From SKHV01 sp963678565 (GTDB taxonomy: Bacteria; Bacteroidota; Bacteroidia; Bacteroidales; Prolixibacteraceae): a DNA stretch of 64,000 nt. Under the pieces are notes generated by a model that saw only the letters and a program-made list of their open reading frames with translations, had not been told where the DNA came from and ran no database searches. Made by a program: the position numbers and the translations under genes. The stretch lies in assembly GCA_963678565.1 (NCBI GenBank), contig OY782875.1, forward strand, positions 496,001 to 560,000, written 5' to 3'. Positions 18,088 to 28,207 of this stretch are shown here, one piece after another. The stretch's first letter is position 1. Each line of letters begins with the position of its first letter.

Positions 18088-19479
18088 TTATTTTTTCCAA
18101 ATTGAGTTTAATCTGTGTACCGACATTTTATCGATTATAATTTCTCCACCACGTGTCATTAGTTCATAAAACTTACCTTCGGGATTTGGCATAAAAGTGG
18201 AGCTGATGGCATATTTCCCTTCATCGAGGTAAATTTCAATTGAGGATCGGTCAATAATTATCTTGAATTCTATTTTATTATTAATTGGGTCGTAATTGAG
18301 CCCGGTACCTAGGGCACTAAAAACTTTTTTTGCATTAACGTAGCTTATTTCGCTTCCAATTTCATTTCGGGTGCCTCGAATTCCAAATCCAAAAATATTG
18401 CAGGTTGCAATATCAATTACTCCTTCGATGTAATAGCAGTCGCCTCTGAGGCGCGATAGTACATTGTTTTTAATTCCCGGATATATTTTTGTTTTTTCCC
18501 ATGAATAGGTTTTGTCAAATAGGGTTTCAATTTCTTTTACAGGTTGTTTGTACAAGAAAAATTGATCTTCCTCTTCGTGTAAAACTAAATTTGAAGGAAA
18601 ACTCAACATGCCACTAAATGATAGTTCACTGTTTTCGGGATGTTTCATTTCGGTATAAACCAACAATGAATTTTGATCTGCGGAAGTTTTACAAACACTT
18701 CCTCCCAAACTTTTTCCGTAATCAAATTTCTGGATAGAAGTGAAAGGAGCGAAGTTCGATCCGTCGAAATCACCAACCATATAGGTTGCTTCATCGCTAA
18801 TTAACACCCATTTTTTTTCGTTGGGCTTTTGATCCACATTCAGTTGATAAAGCGATGGATAGCCAAAGCCATATACAAAGGAGCTTTTTAATGTCCAATT
18901 TATTTTATCGTTTGAATTGTAGATTTCAATTTTTGAAGTTGTTTTGTTAAAGGAAACCATTACCCAAATATTTTTGGCTTCGTATTTAAAAACAAATGGT
19001 TCTGCTTGCAGGAATTCTTCTTTTTGAGAAATTAATTCTTCATTGGTATTTTTTTTAGCATCAATTTCTTTGGTGAATAAACCTTTGTTCCAACGGTTGT
19101 ATATTGCTTCCAGTTTTTCTCCTTCTTGCAGCACAGTTGCAAATCGGGGATTGTTCTCAATACTGTCGATACTATTTTCGGAAGCTGCAATGGCTATCGA
19201 TTGATGTTCCCATTGGATGCCATTATCTGAAGTTGCATATGCTAAATTATAATAGCCATTTTGCAAGTTGTTGCTGTTGTGTTGGTAGAATAAAAACTGC
19301 TTTTCTCCACTTTGAATTAACGAAACAGGCGCACCTAAACGATTGCTGATTACCGAAAAATGAATTTGTGGCCGGTAAGTTTGATCGAAATTTAGGTCTT
19401 GTTTTTTACCGGTTTCTGCTTTCAAGCTTGAAATTAAAAACAGGGTGAAAAGTATTACTATAGAAAGTTTAGAATTCAT
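18088..19479 (-). CDS. GH32-like secreted protein, catalytic acids missing
   Basis: A 463-residue protein with a signal peptide (cleavage near LKAETG). It aligns over its length with family 32 glycoside hydrolases (levanases, fructanases): a five-bladed propeller (FLFYQHNSNN, WEHQSIAIA, WVMVSFNKTTSKIEIYNSNDKINWTL in pieces, YMVGDFDGSNFAPF) and a C-terminal beta-sandwich (IIDRSSIEIYLDEGKYAISST). All three catalytic-acid motifs are altered. NDPNG reads NRLGAP, RDP reads AEP and WEC reads FGY. It therefore looks like a non-catalytic, perhaps carbohydrate-binding, descendant. It is cotranscribed with the amidotransferase gene below. Confidence 0.8.
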   Translation of the reverse strand: MNSKLSIVILFTLFLISSLKAETGKKQDLNFDQTYRPQIHFSVISNRLGAPVSLIQSGEKQFLFYQHNSNNLQNGYYNLAYATSDNGIQWEHQSIAIAASENSIDSIENNPRFATVLQEGEKLEAIYNRWNKGLFTKEIDAKKNTNEELISQKEEFLQAEPFVFKYEAKNIWVMVSFNKTTSKIEIYNSNDKINWTLKSSFVYGFGYPSLYQLNVDQKPNEKKWVLISDEATYMVGDFDGSNFAPFTSIQKFDYGKSLGGSVCKTSADQNSLLVYTEMKHPENSELSFSGMLSFPSNLVLHEEEDQFFLYKQPVKEIETLFDKTYSWEKTKIYPGIKNNVLSRLRGDCYYIEGVIDIATCNIFGFGIRGTRNEIGSEISYVNAKKVFSALGTGLNYDPINNKIEFKIIIDRSSIEIYLDEGKYAISSTFMPNPEGKFYELMTRGGEIIIDKMSVHRLNSIWKK

Positions 19480-19595
19480 AAGTTGATAGTTCTGCTTAAT
19501 GTTTGTGCAATCTTGTGTTGCTCAACAAATATAATAGCATCGTTTTCAATTTCAATTTATTTTAACATAAATACGATGCATCTGCCTGTGTTTAT

Positions 19596-19603
19596 TAAAT
19601 TTG
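19596..19603 (+). promoter_or_regulatory. -7 box of the glmM-type gene
   Basis: TAAATTTG, a match to TAnnTTTG, lies 17 bp before the ATG at 19621. It supports that start over the far-upstream alternative at 19483. Confidence 0.5.
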
Positions 19604-19620
19604 CCAAAAACGAAAAGAAA

Positions 19621-21003
19621 ATGACACTTATAAAATCAATTTCAGGAATTAGAGGAACCATTGGAGGAAAACCCGGAGACGGATTGTCTCCAATTGATGT
19701 AGTTCGTTTTACTGCTGCATACGCCACTTTTATTCAGCAAAGCGTTGGTAAAAACAATTGTAAAATTGTATTAGGGCGCGATGCTCGCATTTCGGGTGAA
19801 ATGGTGAACTCTTTGGTGAATTCTACTTTGGTTGCCATGGGCTGCGATGTGGTAAATATTGGCTTGGCATCGACTCCAACTACTGAAATTGCGGTTCCTG
19901 CTGAGAATGCCGATGGTGGAATTATCTTAACAGCAAGTCATAATCCGAAGCAATGGAATGCTCTAAAATTGTTGAATAGCAAAGGAGAGTTTTTGAATGG
20001 TGCAGAAGGAAAGCAAATTCTTGAGATTGCTGATAACGAATCGTATTCCTTTGCCGAGGTGGATGATTTGGGAAAAACGGTAAGTAAAGATTATACTCAA
20101 TTTCATATCGAGGAAGTTTTAAAACTTCCATTGGTGAATAAAGAATTAATTGAAAACGCGAATTTTAAAGTTGCAGTAGATGCCGTGAATTCAGTTGGGA
20201 GCATTATCGTTCCTGAAATGTTGAAAGCCTTGGGCGTAAAAGATATTGTTAAGATTAATTGCGTGCCCAACGGACAATTTGCGCATACGCCTGAACCCAT
20301 TGCCGAGAATTTAAAGGAAGTAGCCGAACAAGTAAAAAGCAGCGAGGTGGACGTTTGTTTTGTAGTAGACCCCGATGTGGATCGCTTGGTAATTTTGAAT
20401 GAAGATGGAAGCATGTTCAACGAAGAATATACCTTGGTGGCTGTATCCGATTATGTATTATCAAAAACACCGGGGAATACGGTTTCAAATTTATCCTCGA
20501 CCCGTGCCTTGCGCGATGTTACTGAGCAATACGGACAAAAATGTTTTGCTGCTGCCGTGGGCGAAGTAAATGTTGTAAGCGAAATGAAAGCCCAAAATGC
20601 AGTGATTGGAGGAGAAGGAAATGGCGGCGTTATTTATCCTGCATCGCACTATGGCCGCGACTCGATGGTGGGCATTGCTTTGTTCCTTTCGTTGATGGCC
20701 GAGCGTAAAATGAAATGCTCTGAATTGCGAAAAACTTATCCCGAATATGTGATCTCGAAAAACAAAATAGAACTTTCGGATGCGATTATCGTAGATGAAA
20801 TTCTGGATAAGATGCAACAAAAATATAGTAACGAGGATTTGAATGATATCGATGGAGTTAAAATCGATTTCGCCGATTCGTGGGTGCATTTGCGTAAATC
20901 GAATACCGAACCCATCATTCGAATTTATTCTGAAGCAAATACCGAAGCTGCTGCCGAAAGTTTGGCTCAAAAAATCATCGCCGATATTCAATCGTTTATT
21001 TAA
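19621..21003 (+). CDS. glmM: phosphoglucosamine mutase / phosphomannomutase
   Basis: An alpha-D-phosphohexomutase of 460 residues. The N-terminal ISGIRGTIGG is typical, the phosphoserine loop is ILTASHNPKQWNALKL (Ser106), the metal-binding loop is DPDVDRLVILNEDG, the sugar-specificity loop is GGEGNGGVIYP, and the phosphate-binding C-terminus is LRKSNTEPIIRIYSEA. GlmM converts glucosamine-6-P to glucosamine-1-P for UDP-GlcNAc and peptidoglycan. Sequence alone cannot exclude ManB-type activity on mannose phosphates. An in-frame extension upstream to 19483 has no family resemblance, and the -7 box at 19596 argues for the ATG at 19621. Confidence 0.9.
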   Translation: MTLIKSISGIRGTIGGKPGDGLSPIDVVRFTAAYATFIQQSVGKNNCKIVLGRDARISGEMVNSLVNSTLVAMGCDVVNIGLASTPTTEIAVPAENADGGIILTASHNPKQWNALKLLNSKGEFLNGAEGKQILEIADNESYSFAEVDDLGKTVSKDYTQFHIEEVLKLPLVNKELIENANFKVAVDAVNSVGSIIVPEMLKALGVKDIVKINCVPNGQFAHTPEPIAENLKEVAEQVKSSEVDVCFVVDPDVDRLVILNEDGSMFNEEYTLVAVSDYVLSKTPGNTVSNLSSTRALRDVTEQYGQKCFAAAVGEVNVVSEMKAQNAVIGGEGNGGVIYPASHYGRDSMVGIALFLSLMAERKMKCSELRKTYPEYVISKNKIELSDAIIVDEILDKMQQKYSNEDLNDIDGVKIDFADSWVHLRKSNTEPIIRIYSEANTEAAAESLAQKIIADIQSFI

Positions 21004-21101
21004 GTATTGAATACACCAACCACAGCCTTACTTGTTTTTCAGAACAAAGTGAAGAATCTTTAGTTATGCCTATAGATCACTTGTGGATGGCATTCATCGT
21101 T

Positions 21102-21127
21102 CATCCCAGTTTCAAACTGGCGGGATG
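21102..21127. repeat. REP-like palindrome
   Basis: CATCCC-AGTTT-C-AAACT-GGC-GGGATG forms a hairpin with a 3-nt bulge. It sits in a 293-bp gap before hsp20 that otherwise holds nothing I can identify. It resembles the short dispersed palindromes common in Bacteroidota intergenic regions. Confidence 0.5.
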
Positions 21128-21282
21128 TATTTCTTGGTTGAACCTGAAAAAATGTCTTAAACTGCTGATTTGGAGCGACATAATTTCATGCGACGACGGG
21201 CGCAACTGTCAATGTTTCATGCAATTAAGCAATGGCATCTCTTTTGTTTTTTAGTGAGCAAATTATGTTGAACTAAAATTAT

Positions 21283-21288
21283 AGGAGG
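21283..21288 (+). promoter_or_regulatory. strong Shine-Dalgarno of hsp20
   Basis: A full AGGAGG lies 8 bp before the ATG at 21297. Most other genes in this window have no such site, as expected for Bacteroidota. Confidence 0.75.
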
Positions 21289-21296
21289 AAAAAGCC

Positions 21297-21740
21297 ATGA
21301 CATTAATTAAAAGAACACAGAACAATTATCCATCATTTCCATCTTTTTTCGAAAATTGGTTTAACAATTCATTGATGGATTTGAATGATTATTCACACTC
21401 AAGCGGCAGTTTGCCAGCGATCAATGTGAAAGAAGACAATGACAAATATGAAGTTGAAGTTGCTGCTCCGGGAATGGAAAAAGATGATTTTAATTTAAAA
21501 CTTGAGAACGATATTCTGACCATTTCTGCAGAGAAACGCGATGAAAAGAACGAAGATAACGATACTTATAGCCGAAAAGAATTCAGTTATCAATCGTTTA
21601 AACGTTCGTTCACTTTACCCGATGGTCATATCATGACCGATAAAATTGAGGCAAAATATACGAACGGAATTTTAAAAATTCAATTACCTAAACGTGAAGA
21701 GGTTAAGCCTCAACCACCAAAAGAGATTTCAATTTCATAA
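21297..21740 (+). CDS. Hsp20 / alpha-crystallin family small heat-shock protein
   Basis: A 147-residue ATP-independent holdase. The alpha-crystallin domain occupies about residues 38-135: PAINVKEDNDKYEVEVAAPG, FNLKLENDILTISAEKRDE, and the closing signature YTNGILKIQLPK. The C-terminal tail is KPQPPKEISIS, in which ISIS is the I-x-I-like motif used for oligomer assembly. The N-terminal arm PSFPSFFENWFNNSLMDL is the usual substrate-binding segment. It is monocistronic, with an unusually strong Shine-Dalgarno and its own terminator, which suggests a need for high translation on demand. No CIRCE element is visible upstream. Confidence 0.96.
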   Translation: MTLIKRTQNNYPSFPSFFENWFNNSLMDLNDYSHSSGSLPAINVKEDNDKYEVEVAAPGMEKDDFNLKLENDILTISAEKRDEKNEDNDTYSRKEFSYQSFKRSFTLPDGHIMTDKIEAKYTNGILKIQLPKREEVKPQPPKEISIS

Positions 21741-21749
21741 ACGCATTTT

Positions 21750-21781
21750 AATAAGGCTGCACAATCGCAGCCTTATTTTTT
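21750..21781 (+). terminator. intrinsic terminator after hsp20
   Basis: AATAAGGCTGC (21750-21760), loop ACAATC, GCAGCCTTATT (21767-21777), then TTTT. Confidence 0.9.
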
Positions 21782-21860
21782 GATCTATAAAATTCAGTAA
21801 AATAAAACACAACATTGATCAAAATCTTTTTAAATCGCTAAAAGGTGATGGTTAATTTTT

Positions 21861-21868
21861 TAAATTTG
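21861..21868 (+). promoter_or_regulatory. -7 box of rpoN promoter
   Basis: TAAATTTG matches TAnnTTTG and lies 19 bp before the rpoN ATG at 21888. Confidence 0.5.
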
Positions 21869-21887
21869 AAATCTAATACTTTCATCT

Positions 21888-23333
21888 ATGCCAGGTCAAA
21901 AACTTACGTTACAGCAAAAATTGATGCAGAAGCTTTCTCCGCAGCAGATCCAAATGATCAAGCTGCTGGAATTGCCAACCATGCAATTAGAGCAACGTAT
22001 TAAGAAAGAGATGGAAGAAAATCCAGTGCTCGAAATTCAAGGCGAGGGGAAGGACAACGATCAGGAAGAGCGCAACGATGATAACGAAAACGTTGATAAT
22101 GAGATTTCGATCGAAGATTATATCAACGATGAGCCTTCGTATAAATACAAATCAAATAATTATTCAAAAGACGACAAGAAGGAGGACATTCCTTTTTCGA
22201 TTGGAGTAACTTTTCACGAGTTTTTATCCGATCAGTTGGGCTTGTTACAATTGTCGGATGAGGAGGAGCAGTTAGCCGAATACTTAATCGGGAACATTGA
22301 TGAGGACGGTTATTTGCGTCGCGATGTGGAGTCGATGGTGGATGATATGGCCTTTTCGCAAAACATTAGTGTGACCGATGAGAAAATGTACGAGATTCTG
22401 AAAACCGTTCAAGAGTTAGATCCGCCGGGAGTTGGTGCCCGCGACTTACGCGAATGTTTGTTGATTCAGCTAGAGAAAAAGAAACACGACAGCATCACCA
22501 TTCGTACTGCCTACGAAATAATTAAAAACTATTTTGAAGAGTTTACGCGCAAACATTACGATAAGATTCTACAAAAATTAGAGATTGAGGAAGATGATTT
22601 GCGCGACGCGATTGAAGAAATTGTGCATCTGAATCCTAAACCCGGAAGCTCATATAGCAATCCCTTAAATAAAAGTAACGAAGCAATTATGCCCGATTTT
22701 TCGCTGGAGAATGTGGATGGCGAATTGCAGGTTTATTTAACCAAAGGCAATGTACCCGATTTGCGCATCAGTGGGCATTATGCCAACATGTTGCGTGCCT
22801 ACAACGAAAACAAAAAGAATTCGTCGCGCGAGCAGAAAGATGCAGTTACTTTTGTAAAGCAAAAACTCGACACGGCCAAGTGGTTTATCGATGCCATTCG
22901 TCAGCGACACGAAACTTTGTTGTTGACCATGAATGCCATTTTGGATTATCAGAAAGAATATTTTGTCGATGGGGATGAGGAAAAGCTTAGACCCATGATC
23001 TTAAAGGATATTGCTGAAAGAACCGGCTTGGATATTTCTACCATTTCGCGCGTTTCGAATAGCAAATACATTCAAACACATTTTGGGGTGTATGCCTTAA
23101 AATATTTCTTTTCTGAGTCGATACAAGACGAATCGGGCGAAGAAGTTTCTACCCGAAAAATTAAAAAGATATTGCAGGATGTGGTGGATGCCGAAAACAA
23201 ACGCAAGCCGGTAACCGATGAAAAGTTGGCTGCGATATTAAAAGAACAAGGCTTTCCGATTGCGCGTCGTACCGTAGCTAAATACCGCGAACAATTGCAC
23301 ATTCCGGTGGCACGATTGCGTAAAGAATTATAA
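21888..23333 (+). CDS. rpoN: RNA polymerase sigma-54 factor
   Basis: Sigma-54, which needs AAA+ activators to open promoters with -24/-12 elements. Region I is QKLSPQQIQMIKLLELPTM followed by LEQRIKKEMEENPVLEIQ. An acidic region II (about 48-95) follows. The core-binding domain includes EYLIGNIDEDGYL and LDPPGVGARDLRECLLIQL. The helix-turn-helix includes DISTISRVSNSKYIQTHFG, and the C-terminal RpoN box is ARRTVAKYRE. At 481 residues it is normal length and complete. No sigma-54 activator lies in the window. Confidence 0.97.
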   Translation: MPGQKLTLQQKLMQKLSPQQIQMIKLLELPTMQLEQRIKKEMEENPVLEIQGEGKDNDQEERNDDNENVDNEISIEDYINDEPSYKYKSNNYSKDDKKEDIPFSIGVTFHEFLSDQLGLLQLSDEEEQLAEYLIGNIDEDGYLRRDVESMVDDMAFSQNISVTDEKMYEILKTVQELDPPGVGARDLRECLLIQLEKKKHDSITIRTAYEIIKNYFEEFTRKHYDKILQKLEIEEDDLRDAIEEIVHLNPKPGSSYSNPLNKSNEAIMPDFSLENVDGELQVYLTKGNVPDLRISGHYANMLRAYNENKKNSSREQKDAVTFVKQKLDTAKWFIDAIRQRHETLLLTMNAILDYQKEYFVDGDEEKLRPMILKDIAERTGLDISTISRVSNSKYIQTHFGVYALKYFFSESIQDESGEEVSTRKIKKILQDVVDAENKRKPVTDEKLAAILKEQGFPIARRTVAKYREQLHIPVARLRKEL

Positions 23334-23616
23334 GCAATAAAACAAAAATGAGGTTCTCTCATTGTTTATAGATAGTGTAAAAGGCACCGAGCGTAGCAGT
23401 TTGAAGTTCAGTGTTTTGTATTTATTTCTTATCTTTTTTTGTCCTCAATTATCATTTTTTGATTGCAAGGTGAATAGCATCATTTGAATAGATTTGTACC
23501 ATGAATGAATAAATCTGCACCTTCCAAATGATTGTTTTTTAGTTCTTTAGCAATGAACAAGGTTGCCAAACACAATTTTATGCTTGTTTGCTAAAAATCT
23601 AACTAAACAATTAATT

Positions 23617-26600
23617 ATGAAGAAAATTTGTACTTTCTTTTTATTGACTTTACTATTGGGAGCCACCTCAATAGTAAAAGCACAAACTTGGGACTCTCCA
23701 AGTTATCAGGGGGCAGACCCTGTTTCAGGAACAGCCTATTATGTATATAACATTGGATCGAATGGTTTCTTAAATCAAGGAGGAAGCTGGGAAACTCAAG
23801 CAATTGTATCTCCGACACCAAGAAAAAATGTATCAACTTCAATGGTTTCTTGGACTGTTAACAATACAAGTGCCTCAAACTGGACACTTCATTTAACCAT
23901 TGATGGAGTTGAAGATGGAAATGCTTCAGATAATTATGTCACTTCATCAAGTACTACTTCTGTTTACACAGACCAAGGTTCAGGCTGGGGAGAAATTAAT
24001 TGGGTTTTGACAGAGGTCGATGCCTCTAATAATATTTATACCCTACAACGTCCGAGTGAAACTACCTTTTTAGGTACTGAAGCAGATCCAGAAACTGTTA
24101 ATAGAGGTGTTGCAAATCCTGTTAAAGCGGACAAAGCTACTGGAACTGATTATGTGAATTGGAAATTCGTAACTGTAGCAAATTATGAACTGTATTTGGC
24201 AAAAGTTGAATTAGATCGTTACATGACTTATGCCAAAGCTTTGGGTACAATAGACCTTTCCTCGTATATTGCTACATATAATACAAACGTAACAGCAGAT
24301 ATCGAAACAGCATCCTCAAATCTATTGACAGCGTTAAATCCAACTAGTGTTTCTATTTCGAACAATAGTTTTGAATCTAATTTTGATAGCTGGACAAATG
24401 GTGGTTTTGCGACACAAACAAATACTCCAGGTCAAGGATGGACAAAAGATGGTAACACTTATGCTGAGAAATGGACTTCATCAATAAACTCATGGGGAGA
24501 AACCGTAGGATATTTATCCAATTTATCAATTTCGCAAACATTAACAGTTTCTAATGGTTTGTATGGATTAGTAACTTCGGCACATGCAGTTCAGCATGCT
24601 GGGGCAAACCCATTAAATTCTGGTGTATTTTTAACTTGTGGTTCAGAAAAAACTGAAATTAGTGCAGGTGGGGAGTATTATGTAGATATGGTTGAAGTTT
24701 CCAATGGTTCATTAACTATAGGATATGATCTAATAAATGCAACTGTTAACTGGACTGGTTTTGATAATTTTGTGCTTTACTATTATGGAGAGTCTGCAGT
24801 TGCTAGTTCTGATGCAACTTTATCAGATATTGAAGTAAGCTCAGGAATTATGAACCCTGCTTTTACAACAGGAACAACTAGTTATACTGTTACACTTCCT
24901 TCATCTTCAACAACAGTCAATGTCAACGCAACTAGCAATCATGCGGCATCAAGCTTTACAATTAATAGTACTTCTGCAACTAATGGAGCTAATCAAGCAG
25001 TTGCCCTTACATCAGGTTCAGGTACAGCAACTATTGAAGTAACAGCAGAAGATGGAACAACTACTGAAACTTATACTATTAATTTTGTTGGTACAAACGC
25101 TACACAAAAACATAGTTATACATTTGCAGATGGTACCGCAGATGATCAGGTTGAAGTTGGTTCTGTAGATGGAATAACATCTGGATCATCCTTATCAATT
25201 GCAAATGGTGCTGCAACTGTATCCGGAGCTTCTACTAGTACAGATGGCTATATTTCTTTTGATGGAACCAGCTTAGCACTTAACACTTATGATGAAATTA
25301 CGCTAGAGGCCTATATTAAGGCTGGCAATAGTGAAAACAGTTCTTATTCAATGTTAAGTTATTTTGGTTCCTCAACTGCCGGCTCAAACACATTATGGAT
25401 GCAACCTACTCGTGGAGACGGTACCTATTCAAGAATTGAAGTAAACAATGGAGCATCAAAAATTGCGCAATCAATTACAGAACTTGACGATGGTGCATAT
25501 CATCATTTGGTAGCTATCTTGAATGATGTTTCATTGGATTATTACATTGATGGAAGTTTAGTAGCTAGCACTGCAACTGGATCAGATTATATTAGCACTA
25601 TTGGATCAGATCTTGCCTATTTATTTAAAGGGGCGTGGTCTGATGCTAATTACAATGGTTCTATCTACGAATTTAACATATACAACGGTAGTATGGCTAG
25701 CTCAACAATTGAATCTAATTCTGCTTCATTTGTAGATGCAGCACATGATGCAACATTGTCTGACCTTACTATTAATGGAACTACGGTTGCTGGATTTAGT
25801 GCTTCGACTTTTACTTATGAAGTAAAAGTTGATGAAGGTGATCCAGTACCAACAGTGGTTGGTACATTAAATGATGCAAATGCTTCTACAAGTCAAACAG
25901 ATGCAGCATCGATTCCTAGCAGTACAGTTGTAACTGTAACTGCTGAAGATGGAAAAACCTTAGGTGTTTATACAATTAATTTTATATATCAGTCTGCCGA
26001 TGCAACTTTGTCTGCTTTGAACGTTGATGCTGGTTATTTCCATGGTTCATTTGATGCGGAAACTACAACTTATGAAGTGCTTGTTCCTGCTGGAATTTCT
26101 TCAATAAATGTAACTGCAACTGCTAATCATGTATCAGCATCAGTAACAGACGGTACTGGCTCTATTGATATGACTGGTGGAAATACTTCTACAGTTGTTG
26201 AGGTAACGGCCGAAGATGGATCAACAAAAACTTACACTGTTAATTTTACGGTATCTTCAACGAATTACATATTTGGTTGGGATGGTAATACACTTACTGG
26301 CTCAGGAACCTCACCATTGGATTTTGGATGGGAAAATACTTCAGGCTATTCTGATGCTAGTGATGTTGATGGTTGTTGTGGAGCAAGATTAAGAGTAAAT
26401 CCAAGTGGATATATTTATGAGGATGATGAAACATCAGTAACTGGGAGACAACAATTGCTTAGATATGATGGAAATACGGCTAGTGAAACAGCTGCTTGGA
26501 CTTACCCTGTGGAATTGGCTGCTAATTCATCGTATGTATTCTCATTTGATTATGTATTTGGAGGTAGCGGAACTGCACCGGCTATTATAACAGCTGGAGT

Positions 26601-28182
26601 TGGTACAAGCAATGATGTTAATAATGATGTTGCCTCAAATGAGAATGAGACCTCAAGTAGTGCCTCAAGCTATAGAAGTGGAACATTATTTTTTCAAACA
26701 AGCACAGCCGGAACTTATTATGTCAAATTTAAGGTCAATAAACGTTGTTGGGTAGGTATTAATAACCTTGAACTTGCAAAGGTTGAAACAGTAGGAACTG
26801 TAAATATAACGAGCGATTCTGAATACGGAAGTTTAACTATTCCTAATGGTGCATCATTTGTTGTTTCTCCTGGGGTTAATTTGTCTATAAACGAGCTTGT
26901 TAACAATGCTGGGGCAGCCGGACTTGTTCTTCAATCAAATGCTAGCGGAACAGCAATATTAAGCAATAACTCAACAGGTGTTGCTGCTACTGTTCAACAA
27001 TATATAGCAGCCGATCAGTATTATTATATGGGGGTGCCTGTTTCGGAAACAATTACAAAAGGTTCTGCATTCCCCGGATGTTTTGTTTATGCTATCGATG
27101 AAGCTTCAGCTACTGATGGTGCACAAACAGGATGGACCGAGTTGTATGCTACTGATAATTTAATTTTAGGTAAAGGATATGCAGTTTATTCTAAAGAAAA
27201 TAAGACGCTTGAATTTACTGGAACCATAAATACAGGTAGCATTTCGTCAACAGTAGCTTTTAGTAATCAAGGTTGGAATTTGATCTCGAATCCGTACCCC
27301 GTTTCTATCGACTGGGATGCAATTGCAAAAACATCTGTAAATGCAACGGTTTATGTTTATAATAATGGAACTTACGGTAGCTGGAACGGTTCAGCTGGAG
27401 TTAACGGACAAACCCAATACATTGCACCAATGCAGGCTTTCTTTGTTCAAGCTAATGCTGAAAGTCCAGCTTTCAATTTTGATAATGATAATAAAGCGAA
27501 TCAGATTGTAAGTTTTAAATCTGCAAAAGTTAATTCAATCGTTCGATTAAAGGTTGTTGATTTTGATGGAAAAACCGATGAAACATTACTATGTGCAAAA
27601 GCGGATGCAAGCAATTTATTTGATAATGAATTAGATGGTTATAAGTTAATTGTCTCAAACTCTGAGGTGCCACAAATTTATACCGAGTCGGATGTAAAAT
27701 ACAGTATCAATTGTATCCCGTCTTTCGAAACATCGAGCTTGATACCATTAAGGATAATGGCAAAGAAAAATGGTGTTCATACAATTCATCTTGCATTGGA
27801 AAATGTAGATGCACAAATGCCTGTTTTACTACTAGATACAGAAAAAAATATCTTGGCTGATCTTTCTAAAGGGACTGCTGAGTTAGATTTAAGTGCGGGC
27901 GAATTGTCGGAATACTTAATTGCATTTACGTATTCTATTACAAAATTAGAATCAGTGGCTTCTGAAAGTGTAAAAATGCAAGTTCAAAATAAGGCTATTG
28001 TAATTAATGGTTTGGAATTAAACAGTCAAGTTGATGTTTTCAATATGGCAGGGCAAAAGATAAATTCACTAAAATCAATTGAAACAAAAGCTCGCATCAA
28101 TGTGAATAAAAAAGGTTTATTTATTGTAAGAGTACAAGCTCCAGATGGATCTGTAATTAACAAAAAAGTAGCAATTAAGTAA
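23617..28182 (+). CDS. giant T9SS-exported surface protein with cadherin-like and LamG domains
   Basis: A 1521-residue exported protein. It has a signal peptide (MKKICTFFLLTLLLGATS, cleavage near VKAQ), an N-terminal region of no recognised family with a carbohydrate-binding-like segment (about 240-400), three cadherin-like beta-sandwich repeats (each starting near DATLS and ending near VTAEDG-T-YTINF), a LamG/concanavalin-like domain between the first two (HSYTFADGTADDQVEVGSVD), another jelly-roll-like segment (about 890-1060), and a C-terminal T9SS type A sorting domain (VDVFNMAGQKINSL, GLFIVRVQAPDG). It should be exported and anchored or released at the cell surface. I start at the ATG at 23617 because it begins the signal peptide. 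Low-complexity Thr/Ser/Ala-rich composition fits an adhesin. The substrate is unknown. Confidence 0.87.
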   Translation: MKKICTFFLLTLLLGATSIVKAQTWDSPSYQGADPVSGTAYYVYNIGSNGFLNQGGSWETQAIVSPTPRKNVSTSMVSWTVNNTSASNWTLHLTIDGVEDGNASDNYVTSSSTTSVYTDQGSGWGEINWVLTEVDASNNIYTLQRPSETTFLGTEADPETVNRGVANPVKADKATGTDYVNWKFVTVANYELYLAKVELDRYMTYAKALGTIDLSSYIATYNTNVTADIETASSNLLTALNPTSVSISNNSFESNFDSWTNGGFATQTNTPGQGWTKDGNTYAEKWTSSINSWGETVGYLSNLSISQTLTVSNGLYGLVTSAHAVQHAGANPLNSGVFLTCGSEKTEISAGGEYYVDMVEVSNGSLTIGYDLINATVNWTGFDNFVLYYYGESAVASSDATLSDIEVSSGIMNPAFTTGTTSYTVTLPSSSTTVNVNATSNHAASSFTINSTSATNGANQAVALTSGSGTATIEVTAEDGTTTETYTINFVGTNATQKHSYTFADGTADDQVEVGSVDGITSGSSLSIANGAATVSGASTSTDGYISFDGTSLALNTYDEITLEAYIKAGNSENSSYSMLSYFGSSTAGSNTLWMQPTRGDGTYSRIEVNNGASKIAQSITELDDGAYHHLVAILNDVSLDYYIDGSLVASTATGSDYISTIGSDLAYLFKGAWSDANYNGSIYEFNIYNGSMASSTIESNSASFVDAAHDATLSDLTINGTTVAGFSASTFTYEVKVDEGDPVPTVVGTLNDANASTSQTDAASIPSSTVVTVTAEDGKTLGVYTINFIYQSADATLSALNVDAGYFHGSFDAETTTYEVLVPAGISSINVTATANHVSASVTDGTGSIDMTGGNTSTVVEVTAEDGSTKTYTVNFTVSSTNYIFGWDGNTLTGSGTSPLDFGWENTSGYSDASDVDGCCGARLRVNPSGYIYEDDETSVTGRQQLLRYDGNTASETAAWTYPVELAANSSYVFSFDYVFGGSGTAPAIITAGVGTSNDVNNDVASNENETSSSASSYRSGTLFFQTSTAGTYYVKFKVNKRCWVGINNLELAKVETVGTVNITSDSEYGSLTIPNGASFVVSPGVNLSINELVNNAGAAGLVLQSNASGTAILSNNSTGVAATVQQYIAADQYYYMGVPVSETITKGSAFPGCFVYAIDEASATDGAQTGWTELYATDNLILGKGYAVYSKENKTLEFTGTINTGSISSTVAFSNQGWNLISNPYPVSIDWDAIAKTSVNATVYVYNNGTYGSWNGSAGVNGQTQYIAPMQAFFVQANAESPAFNFDNDNKANQIVSFKSAKVNSIVRLKVVDFDGKTDETLLCAKADASNLFDNELDGYKLIVSNSEVPQIYTESDVKYSINCIPSFETSSLIPLRIMAKKNGVHTIHLALENVDAQMPVLLLDTEKNILADLSKGTAELDLSAGELSEYLIAFTYSITKLESVASESVKMQVQNKAIVINGLELNSQVDVFNMAGQKINSLKSIETKARINVNKKGLFIVRVQAPDGSVINKKVAIK

Positions 28183-28207
28183 TTGGTAATTTAAAAAAGG
28201 AATAATT

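Noticed and set aside
19483..19620. 46-codon N-terminal extension of the GlmM-type protein
   Set aside because: The extension has no homology to the family, and a -7 box at 19596 places the transcript start just before the ATG at 19621.
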